From: Albugo candida
Lineage: Eukaryota > Oomycota > Peronosporomycetes > Albuginales
Length of the DNA stretch: 64,000 nt
Assembly (NCBI GenBank): GCA_040437565.1
Contig: JBDOQK010000035.1
Location: 248,001-312,000 of the forward strand
Direction of reading: 5' to 3'
This document shows, in pieces, positions 32,384 to 42,985 of this stretch. The notes below the pieces were generated by a model. The model ran no database searches and was not told the DNA's origin. It worked only from the letters and a program-made list of their open reading frames with translations. A program made the translations under genes and the position numbers. The stretch's first letter is position 1; every line of letters begins with the position of its first letter.

Positions 32384-35300
32384 GATGGGTCCGGACGGGT
32401 TTCATGCTTTGAGCCCATAAAATTTCAGCAATTGTCTGTTTTACCATATATAGTGTTTGCATCTCTGGCATGGCGGCACACTCAATCTCTCTTCAAGTCA
32501 CCCGTACTCTTCCCTACCCTTCATTGCCAGTGAATCATATGTCCTAATACGTTTCTTCCAGTCCTGCCACTCGTATCTACGTGATCTGCACAGCATTTGG
32601 ACGTAGTTACGCGTTTCGTTCGCAAGATCGCATTCCACGATTTACAGTTCTGCTTCAGCCTATTTCTCTTTGACTGTCATTTCTTCGATAAGGCGATATG
32701 ACGTGTTCACGTTTGCTCTCTTGAAGTAATCATCAACTTAGTAGCTCATAGGTCAACTAGTGTTCCTACCCCGTTCCATTGCGCTTTATAGTTGGCGTGC
32801 CAGTGAATTGGAGAGGTCCTACACGAGAAACAGTGCTAGCGTCGTTACAAATAGTGGCATAGAGGCCAAGTTTGCATCTCTCTTGCCTCTGATCTCAACC
32901 TTTGAAAGACGACTTGAATTTTGCTGCCCGAGACGGCTTGGTCATATTCGCGGATGCTTTTTCATTATAATATCACATAATGTATAACATGCTAGAGGGT
33001 ATAAGCTTCTGCAGAGCGTCGAAAGGTGTCTTGTTCCGCGAGAAAACTAAAGCTTTTTCCGTCTCGGCATGGGCATGCTTGACGAGGAATGAGTACAACT
33101 GCAGCAATTGTAAGCTGAACGCCTGAAATTATTAGTATGTTTGACTACAACGAAACAATACACACTATACATGCTTGCCATACCATCGAGAATGGACGAA
33201 AGTCGCAAAATATATCCAAGCTTTTCAGACATATACATAGCAAACATTGAAGAAATACCCATTACCTACGAAAGTCAGTTCTGTCGAAAATCAAAGCTGA
33301 TCACTAATCAAGTATCAGAAAAGATGCTTAACGAATGATAGTATCGAAGGCCAAACCAGTATCAGATCCGTGCGTACGAGGTCGATTTGTTACCAAGAAG
33401 CAGGAATAGGATACATGGATGAAGATTCGATCCTATCAGTTTTGGTTGCATCTCAACTGGAACAAGACCCGATACTGTGGGTATCACACCAAGTGTCAAG
33501 TTGACACTTGGTGTGACCTGTCGATGAGCATCGAATATTAGATATACGCCATATTAGAGATATATATATTTGGTGACTCAATAAGTACCTTGCGCCGCAC
33601 CAATACAGTGTCTTTCGCGCGTTGCATCCTGAGTCACCTCACTCACATAAAATCGGTATGTTGGCTCTACTGGAATAGAGAATCTCGCCATTATATCCTC
33701 AAAACAAAGCGCTGCAGAGCAGGAAGGATTAAGTTCTATCTCGTCGGAGTTTTCTCCCCAGAAGGCTTGGCTAGCGTCGAAGCATACAAATGAGCGACTT
33801 TCGAACCCCTGAACAGGAGAAGGTCGTGGCGTCATTGGACGCGAGTCAAGCGCAATCCGGCGTCGCAAGAATTCTTTCTTCCAACCGAAACAAGCATTTG
33901 CGTTAGTTGAGTCACAAATGCTTTGGTGAGTAGCAGTTCCACTGACGCACGAGAACAAGGTTCGAAGCGCAGCGTATGCGTATATACATTTGCAGCACTT
34001 GAAGCACGTCGGTGGAAGGATCGGAGGCACTCGGTCCAACTCGACAAAGGTGTGGCGATCACAAGACAAGTTTTTTGGTTCGACCTCCTTGCACACGAGC
34101 ATCCTCCTAAGCAGCAGTTGTACAGAGTTCGGTTCATGCAGAAAATGAATGCATTGGCAGCAATGAAGCGATCAAAGCAACAGGTTTAATACCATGGGAA
34201 CACTTACAATCACTATGTGTTTATGGTGTGATGCCTACATGGATTGTTTGACGACTGAGGATTCCACCCTCATAGAAAAATGTAGCTTGATGTGGGCCCT
34301 CAGCGAGAAGGTCGTAATGCAGCGCGCCAGCAAGACTGGAATTGAGGGCTTGCTCAATGACCAACACCACCCAATCACTCAATCGAGAAGTCTACAAGCA
34401 TTGGCTGATGTACGTCTTTTCAAGGTAAAGGCGAAGTGGCCGGTCGCATGATTGCTCGATCTCTGCCTGACGAGCCAGCGCAGAACTCGCATTTGGGGAG
34501 CGTGATTCAACCATCATTGCGGAATCAAACTGAATTTTAACTTTTGTATATGTGTGAACGAATATATACGATGAGGCTGCCATTATAGGTCCACATATCT
34601 GGAGAGTTCAGATCGCCTTTAGTAGATGTTCTCGAAAGTGGGGAGGATTCAATCTCAACGTTCCTGATTGCAATACATCGTTATGATAGATGGTGTGGTC
34701 TTGCGACGTCCGCTCTTATGATTTATTGGAAGAGGTTGTTTTACCAAGCAGTAATATCATTGACGGTAAACTTGAAGATGCACGTGCAGAATTAAGTGAT
34801 CGTTATTCATTAAGTCGATTGATTGTGATATTGAGGCAACAGTGATGAAGGTGGGTCACGTGGCCGTATCTTGCGCGTTAGATTTACAATATATACGCTA
34901 CCATTCACAATATATACGCCGCAATTTACAATATAAAAAAAGGAAAAAACGATAGGGTGGTCTTAACGTTGGACCTTCAATAAAATATGTAATCGTTTAC
35001 ACTGTTCAACTTATGAATCTACAGCGCTTGTCATTAAACAGTACCGGGGAATAGAGTTGTACTCCATTGCATGCTTATTGCTCCCCTTGTCGTCTTTCAA
35101 TTTGTAGGAGAAACGAATACCAAGATGCATAATATCTTGCTGGGGCATTTATAACTAAAGATCGCTGCAACCGTACTGATGATTCACACTCCTACTCCAA
35201 AGTTGAGAAAAGTGGCTCTACGTCGCAAGTTTGCATCGACTCCTGTGCGGAGAGAACGACGTCATGACGAGAGACCGAAAAATAGTAGCAATGGATACAA

Positions 35301-38300
35301 AGAATAGTGAGCACACAATTACTGAGATATAGAAACTAAGATGGACACGATCGAGAAATATAAAGAGGAGATAGGAAGGCATGCGAAAATGTGGAGCTGT
35401 AAGCATCAATTTACATCCATCATCGCTCAAATTGAGTCAAACAAATTTCTTTTGAGCGAGCATATGCTACGTCAACTTCTATCGCCTTGCGAGAATGCCA
35501 AAAAAACTCGGGCAAAACGAAGAATCCAGCATGTTGTCTTTCGAGGGTGTGCAGCGCAACGAGAAGAGTGCCAAGGGCATCACTCGGAAGGTTCCATATC
35601 GGAGACTTTCGAAATTGACCATCAGATATTTGTAAGGACTGGTCACGTTATACCCGAAAAGAATTAACTGTTTTCAAGATCCGAATTCTGTGATGGAGTA
35701 TATAAATTTTTGATCTTTATGCCGTTTTGGTGGCCATTTCGCTGTCACGGCATCTACATAACCAGTTTATGAGCAATAACTTACTACTACTTAATAAGAT
35801 CTAGTAGCGCTGATAATTTCACACACCAAAAAATTACCAAAGCATTGGGCCACTTGCGAAAGCCACTGAAATACAATGATGTATTGAGACACAAAGATTC
35901 CCTTTCTTCGAATGCGGAGAAACGAGAGTTACTTGCCCGATCTTGCAAAAAACAAGAATTACGACTTTATAAAAGATTTTACCAGCCTGTTCCGCAATTT
36001 TGCGTCGTCATAAAGCTCATCCTCTAAGGTCAATTCGAAACATATGATAGCAGTTCGTTCCTTTCTTCGGACACGGAAGCTACCTCTTCGAACTTTGGAA
36101 GTCTCCCTCCGTGACGTATGTCGCTACAAATGCTTTTAGATGTGGATAGCTCATCGTATTTGTGTTTGTTCCGATCATTGAGAAGCTATGAACAAAGTTC
36201 TTACTGTTCGTCCAGGATTTCGGTTACGTGCAATTGCACAATGCATCTATTTGTAACTTTGCATTGTAAACTACCGGCTGCATCAACTGATGCCACCTTG
36301 CCCTCCATTTCTAGACGCTCTCTGTTCTATGCACTACGTATCTGATGGATGAATCGACCGCAGTTGCGCACAAAACTTGTTTTAGTGAGCTGCATTTATT
36401 TGTATCTAGTATTACCAAAGCAAGAAAGATCACATCCTCTCAAGTGATAGGTGTTAAAGAAGGTTGTGTTATTGTCAAGTTACGCTATCGCACGATGCAT
36501 GTTGGTAACGGCACAGGATTACTGACGCGCGGCTAGGCGATTTCTAATGCGCCACTATACGATTAGTACTGCGCGGTATGGAAAACTATCAAGGTATAGT
36601 CGGAGAAACCAAGAGGCTTAGAGTAGCAAGAGAGTCTGCGAACTAAGGACCTAAGTATACTTTAGTATTCGATTTGCCACCTGCTGGGCACTACGCATCT
36701 TCTAACAATAGACAGGGTGGTGTCATATGTGAGAACACTGCATGGAAGTATATTTATAATATCACGCTCTATCGAGAGCCACGAGAAGCCGTTAAGGGCG
36801 ACAAAGAGGACGGAAGTGAACCTGAATATGAGGAAAGAATCCTTCTTTATCAGTTGTAGTTGATAATATAATTCATATCGACTATTTTCTGGCTTGATTG
36901 TAAAATATTTTGCAGCTTCCAAACTCAGATATGAACAAATCTTTCGAAGAAGATTCGACTCCGATCACAAGGGAAATCAACTGTTGCTGTAATGTGTATT
37001 ACCGCGACGAGGACATTGCAATAATTCTAGTATCTCATTCGCTTTTTTTGGAACTACATGTGCATCAATTGCATCTACGATTAAGGGAGTGTACCAATAA
37101 AAACAAAAGGGCGGGTCAAATGTATGATTCCGTGTGCCGAATAGTCGCGAGCAAGCTAGTTAGAGATTTTGCAATGGATGGCCAATAATGGGTTCAGTAA
37201 AACCCTATTGTCTCGTTTCTGAGATTCTAGCAGCATCAAGAAGGTCGAGTATCCGGATCAATGGCAAAACATTGCAGTTACACTTTTGTCAAACATATTC
37301 GCATTTTCAGCTTTCGGGATGTCAAAATGATTTATAATGCAAGCCGAGTTCAGTCATCGATATAGTATTTGATTATATACTGAACAGAGCTAAACACAGC
37401 CTTACTTTTATCCCGTCGTATTTCCAATTATAATATCTCGGGTCCGTAATGTTGTCAACTCGAACAACGCTCCAGGACGTCAATGGAATGTATTCCCGGT
37501 GTAAAGACAATGCAATTGGTGCGCTCTGTTTGAAAAGATACCCACATGATCTTCGATTTTTAACTACTGAAGTCACAAAGAATTCTGATTTTGAGTTGGT
37601 TGCATCCGATGCTTCATAATTTCTTCCTATGCAACGTTTAGTCGCTTCGAGAAACTTGTCACACTGATATCAACCTCTTTCTGTATCACGCCAATCCTCG
37701 TCGTGGCGTCTTATGGCACACATAAATACCTAGCTTAATGTTTGAGATAGTTATTTTTTCTTGAAAACAAGAAGGAATGAAATTATGTTCAAAGGAAAGT
37801 GAGAAGTTTACATTCAAAGTTAAATTAAGGAGATAACATACCAACTGCAATTTTTCACATTACAACTCAGTAGTCCAATTGAGGCTTTCTTATTACTAAA
37901 AGTAACAGATTACTGCAATGCCTATGCTCCGTGCATGCAAAACATCCATAGAAAAGACCCAGATGAGTTGATAATATGTGGGCCGTTGACAGCACTTGCC
38001 TCATCCCAACCAATACAGTACGAGACTGTGAGTAGCTTATGATAGATGTTATTAGTCATTAATGTATTGTCGCTCATATACGCGTCCCTACACGGGTATC
38101 CTCCAACCAGTGATTACCATAGCCAACGAACAAGGACTACAATCGGGGTTGCACTTTCTCTTCTACAAGCCATAAACCGTACCCGCAGCAATGATCGTTC
38201 AGTAAGAAAGAATTCAATCAGAACATATTTGCTTTGTGAGTCAATCAACCACTTTTTCCACCTTGTATGTTTTTCTTGATCACACATATCATCGTCGTAA

Positions 38301-38800
38301 GAATCACCATTTCCTGGATAATCATCGTCTGAGTGAGTTTCTGCTATGGTATCGATGAGCGTCAGAATCTTCAGCATTCTATTCCTTTTATCCGAGATTA
38401 CCTGTAAACCGTTTGGTATCAAGAACGTATCATGACGAAGTAAGAAAACATTCAGATTCGAGTCGCTAAACTAAAAAACATTGAACTAATTCTATCCATC
38501 CTTCCCATCTATTAGAATGTTCAACGTCTAGAAGGCATGCAAAAAATACTAGCGCATGCGAAACTACCAGTAGCGTTGAGACTGATCTATGCTAGAAATG
38601 AGCTATGTCACTTTGGCGCGTCATATATCAGATGTCCTTATTGATTGTTGCTCAATGTTTGATTTTTCTTTTGTGCTAGGTTGAAGGAAGTTGTCATTTG
38701 TAATATAGATTGAGATAAGTCAAGGAACCTTCCCTTGTCTAAGAAAGTCATTATTGTCGATTGATGCAAGCTATATCTGGGACAAAATGTAGCTCGCTGA

Positions 38801-39880
38801 TGAAGATTGCCAGAAACACACCATTCAGGCCTCTTACATGCGGTCTTGGATTTTGGTTGGCACTACTGCGTATGTATTCTACTGGAATAGTTTGACATCC
38901 TAGTGGATGTACGTATTATCAATCTTTCATAGTAAACCATACCATGGAAGATTGCCCATTTGAATCAAGAACGATGTCAGTAACAGCACGCGATAGCTTT
39001 CTGCAAGAGCTTCACTATTAATTCGCCTTGTAAAGCGTCAATGGCGCCTATACTTGCCTGTTATTTGAGCGGTGATGCTCGTAATAGCACATACGCATTG
39101 TATTCAGCATCCAATGCTTATTTCACGTTACAACGGCTAAAAAAGCTCATCGGGATTAGGCATTTTTGATTTCTTCTCCATGGTACTCTTCGTTCGGTAT
39201 GCCAGTGAAGCTGCTAAGCTCATACGTAAACAGTGCTAGCGATTCAACACTAAGAAGCGATGTAGAAGCCAAGATCGCATCCTCTCCCTCCTCAGATATC
39301 GAACTCGGAATACGCTTTGACTTTGCTCCCTGGATCGGCTTTATCGATTTCTCGGATGCTTTCCTTTATGATAATTAAATAAAATGTACAATATATTAGC
39401 GGATAGAAGCTTGTGCAGAACAGGGAAAACATCTCCTCTTTTGTATTTTTAACGACTATTAATCCTTTTTTACTATCAGCATTTTTCATGCGTGAAGAAA
39501 AAGCAACACAGCCGGAGCAAATGTGAGCTTTTCTGACCACAAGGAATCGCCATTTTATACACACTGACCGCTGACGACATGCTTGTCGAAGCATCAAGTG
39601 GGAACGTAATTGCACAAATGGATTCTAAGCTTTTCAGAAGACTATATGTAAAAGATCCAGCAAATGCTCGCTTTTTTCTCGAAGTCATTTTTGCCAAAAT
39701 CCAAATCTCGATCAGCAATTAAGTATCAGAAAAGAAAGCCCGACGGCTGATATAATGAAATGCCAACCAGCGTCAAACCTGCTTGAGCAAGGTCAGTTTA
39801 TTACCAAAAATGGAGTAGAAGTAATGACTATCCCAAGAAGTCGAGAAATTGTATCTTTTATGTCGTAGCATGCTTCGAGC
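38801..39880. repeat. Partial repeat copy B'
   Basis: 39,170-39,720 aligns weakly with about 10,365-10,920 and 32,790-33,330 (GTGCCAGTGAA and CAGTGCTAGCG blocks, ATGATAATTA before AAATGTA). Only a fragment of the unit is recognisable, and no intact frame was found. Confidence 0.55.
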
Positions 39881-40649
39881 ACGTTTCTCTTTTATTTTGG
39901 GCTTGACATTGTAGTTTTGGAAAAATATAAGCAATTACTTACAGACCAAAGGATGCGCGAGTATTGTTTCCATCAAATGACTTTTTTGAACAGCCTCTGT
40001 CTTGTATCTGAAAGACGCGAGGCGGCAGCCGAGATCCCCCTTTCCTTACCCACAGCCTTGGATACACGCAACACGCGATATACACACATGTAGACTTTAT
40101 GCAATAGATCTAATGTCCGAATGATATACTGCATGATATATTGCACCCATTCAAGCCTTCAACTTGGATTTTTTAGTGAAGAACTCTATGTTGTTGATAA
40201 AGATTCCATTCAAATGCGTTTAGTAGTCGTGTGTAGCTTTAGTTTAAAAGCAATACATCGGGCTAATGGTGAGGTGTAGTATTTTCTTGAGCGTACAAGT
40301 ACCTTTTTTATGTATCAGAAAAATGATGAGCCAAAAATGTACCAGCAGCGAGACACAGGCAGTAAACTTTGGTATGTATCCCTCCCACTGCACCGGAATT
40401 TCATTGAACCGCATGAGCATTTTAGTGTGACCCAGTTGACTTACATTTCTCCTGTACACGACTTGCTTATATGGACTGAATTGTAACTGGACCAGAATTT
40501 TTGACGCAGCTTCGCTTCAAACCTAAAAAAAGATAAAAGCAGCCTTTTTAAGTGAATTAAATTGATCTTGAATTTGGCATCCGCAAAGTTTGATTAGTGC
40601 AGGTGAATAACAATTTGGTATTGGGGGCGTTTACAGCCTCTTCTTCAGT
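39881..40649. other. Intergenic, nothing recognised
   Basis: AT-rich sequence with one short minus-strand frame (40,244-40,459) that shows no domain or paralogue in the window. I see no repeat match or gene. Confidence 0.6.
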
Positions 40650-41430
40650 TGTAGGTGTCGATATTACTAAAATTAGACTAACTGACTTCTCTAGTTGCCT
40701 AGGTATCTTGAGTCATAACTATGCATAAAAAACGTTTCGTGGACATACCTGTCAGAGATGATATTGTCTGTTTTCGCTGATAGTCCTGTATTGCGCTAGC
40801 ATCAAAACCACCACAGTACGAGACTGTGTTCAGCGTGTTTATGATGGGAAGTTGTAAAAGTACCGTGTTTACGAAATGGTGTGTGCCACACTAGCCTTAA
40901 CATAGTCATCCAACTAGGACTAGGATCCGGTTTGCACTTGCATTTCCGCTTGCCTGTGTCGGACCCGCAGCAATGATCTTCGATTTTTGTGAAATCCAGC
41001 GATTTATCTTTGACTAGCGAGTTGATCCAGTACTTTATCAAGCCGAATGTGTTCGTCTTGGTCGTAATACTGCCTTCGGAAGCACCGGACGTGCGCAATA
41101 AGCGTGGTGTAGATCACGGAAATGCTGGAAGTGTCGGAGTTGCTGATCGCTGATCAAACAAACGACAATTCATATCTGTCCAGACGATGTGTAGCGTCAC
41201 GGCTTGCAACGCACGGATATAATTTGCTGATGATTCTTCCATGCCAGCCAAAGTGTTGGTACAATTGCGCATGCATATGCGTCCAACTTGGTCTGCATGA
41301 GAAGAGCTAATCCAGAGTAGAAGAGGACCCCTCCAAAATTGTGCCGTGTGATCCCACTCGAAATAGAGATGTGGAACGGATTCCACTGCGCCACATGAAG
41401 GCTGCTTGCGCCATATAATGTCGGGCTGAA
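40650..41430 (-). mobile_element. LINE 3' end (RT-associated zinc region and tail)
   Basis: On the minus strand a frame reads ESVPHLYFEWDHTAQFW, the zinc-binding region found downstream of LINE reverse transcriptases (ET..H..F.C..A..W), then LQAVTLHIVWTDMNCRLFDQR, typical of the LINE C terminus. The same segment occurs in plus orientation at 42,171-42,815. The frame is interrupted and no upstream RT is attached, so this is a 5'-truncated relic. Confidence 0.7.
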
Positions 41431-41810
41431 AATATCTTTATAAAATTAGAAACGAGATCGAATTGGCAATATCCAAAATGCTAGACGAAACCGCAGATGT
41501 TCGAAAATCGGTAGGACAGGTTCCGAAAATGCCGGAATGTAACCATAAATGTTCCAACTCGTATAGAATCCAGTGCACCTGATCTCTCCCTTTATGACCA
41601 AAAGGTTAACACCGGATTACTCGTGGTTGGTTCGGAAGGTTTCCAGACGATTCGCTAGAGTTGAGAGCGTGGAATTTATGGGAAATAATGTTTCCTATGA
41701 TTGCTTTGTACTCCCACATACTTCTCAATTTGCCGGCTACTTCGTAACCCGTCAAGTTAGTACAAAACAACTCGAAAAACTACCTATTTCAACTCTTCCC
41801 TCTCGAAAAC

Positions 41811-42830
41811 AATGGTTCAAGTCGACATGTCGACACAACCAAGGGTGCTAGCGTCCACTTGTAGTGACGTGGCAACCCTCATGAGTCACCCTCTTTTGGG
41901 TGATTGCATGATTGTTGATGAGTCGTCACCCCTGTGTGATGACGTGGAAAGTACCCCCCACCCCCAGTGTGACGGTACAGAGTAATACCGGTACTACCGG
42001 TGTCGGATGTGGTACCGGTGGTACATGCGGTACTGTCGTTGCCTCGTCACAGGGTGACTCAAAGGCAACTNNNNNNNNNNNNNNNNNNNNNNNNNNNNNN
42101 NNNNNNNNNNNNNNNNNNNNNNNNNNNNNNNNNNNNNNNNNNNNNNNNNNNNNNNNNNNNNNNNNNNNNNGACATTATCTCAGATTTATGGCTTGCATTG
42201 CAAGCGGTGACACTGCACTTCGTCTGGACAGATCGGAATCGTCGTTTGTTCGATCATCGATCAGCAACTCCGACAGTTCCAGCACTTTCCGTGATCTGCA
42301 CCACGTTTAGTGCGCACGTTCGGTACTTTCGTAGGCAGTGTTACGACCAAGACGAACGCAGTCGGCTTGGAAAGGTGCTGGATCAACTAGTACAGCAAGG
42401 ATCAATTAGTGGATTTTTTAAAAGCCGAAGATCATTACTGCGGGTACGGCTCAGGCAAGTGGAAAGGCAAGTGCAACTCGCGTCCTAGTCCTAGTTGGAT
42501 GGCATTGTTCAGACTAGTGTGGCGCACACCAATTTGAAAACCACGGTAGTTTTGGACCATTTTACAGCACACGGTAGTTTTGGATCATTTTTTCACAACT
42601 CTTTACAACTTTCAACAATTATCCGTTACACGATGGATACACTCTCGTACTGTAGTGGTGAACGTTACCGCACTGCAGGACTAGCACCGAAGGACATATT
42701 ATTATCTCTCACAAGTATTTCACGAAACGTTTTTTATATGTTTGTATGTTATTTAAGATAGCCTAGGCAACTAGAGAAGTCAGTTAGTCTAATTCTAGTA
42801 ATATAGACACCTTCACCTGTACTCCCGCAT
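41811..42830 (+). mobile_element. LINE copy, ends only, middle lost in a gap
   Basis: Right of the gap (42,171-42,480) the plus strand encodes LWLALQAVTLHFVWTDRNRRLFDHR and the rest of a LINE C terminus. 42,690-42,815 is the reverse complement of about 40,655-40,790. Left of the gap a frame from 41,811 (MVQVDMSTQPRVLAS ... CDDVESTPHPQCDG) may be the 5' end of a LINE ORF, followed by a GC-rich GGTACCGGT-rich tract. The gap has unknown length, so the reverse transcriptase could lie inside it. The left-end assignment is tentative. Confidence 0.5.
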
Positions 42831-42985
42831 GAAATGATCCGCCACTTGCATTTGGTTGGATCCGAGTGATCAGACAAATCGTTCAGTGAATACGCTGTAG
42901 TATCTGCGTGACTGCATTGTAAATTCGACTCAGCAACTTGTCTTCAGCCATGTCCGATGTCTTCAGCTTTTCGTGGTTTTAATAA

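Larger units (their letters stand above)
29361..38800. repeat. Long degenerate repeat, unit B
   Basis: Colinear with unit A over about 9.4 kb. The start (29,361-29,540) matches 5791-5950, then a deletion joins it directly to the block at about 7020 of unit A. It holds the second pepsin-like gene at 31,307-32,383 and decayed frames elsewhere. A 21-bp tandem repeat lies at 29,631-29,702. Some decayed frames read in the same phase in both units, for example around 35,840-36,020 against 13,480-13,650 (GHLRKPLKYNDV) and, on the minus strand, about 33,580-34,100 against 11,512-11,727 and 19,989-20,345 (DMDRV/ELDRV then P-I-L-x-x-T-C-F). Confidence 0.75.

Noticed and set aside
34870-34945. Short ATATACGC repeats as a regulatory site
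   Set aside because: Only a few degenerate copies of AT-rich sequence within a decayed repeat unit; no evidence of function.
5791-39880. A giant virus-like element or Polinton as the source of the long repeat
   Set aside because: I see no integrase, polymerase, ATPase or capsid signature and no terminal inverted repeats. Only its repeat nature is supported.
41912-42070. Gly/Thr-rich protein frame before the gap
   Set aside because: Low-complexity GGTACC-rich DNA gives open frames by composition; an alternative frame from 41,811 reads more like protein.
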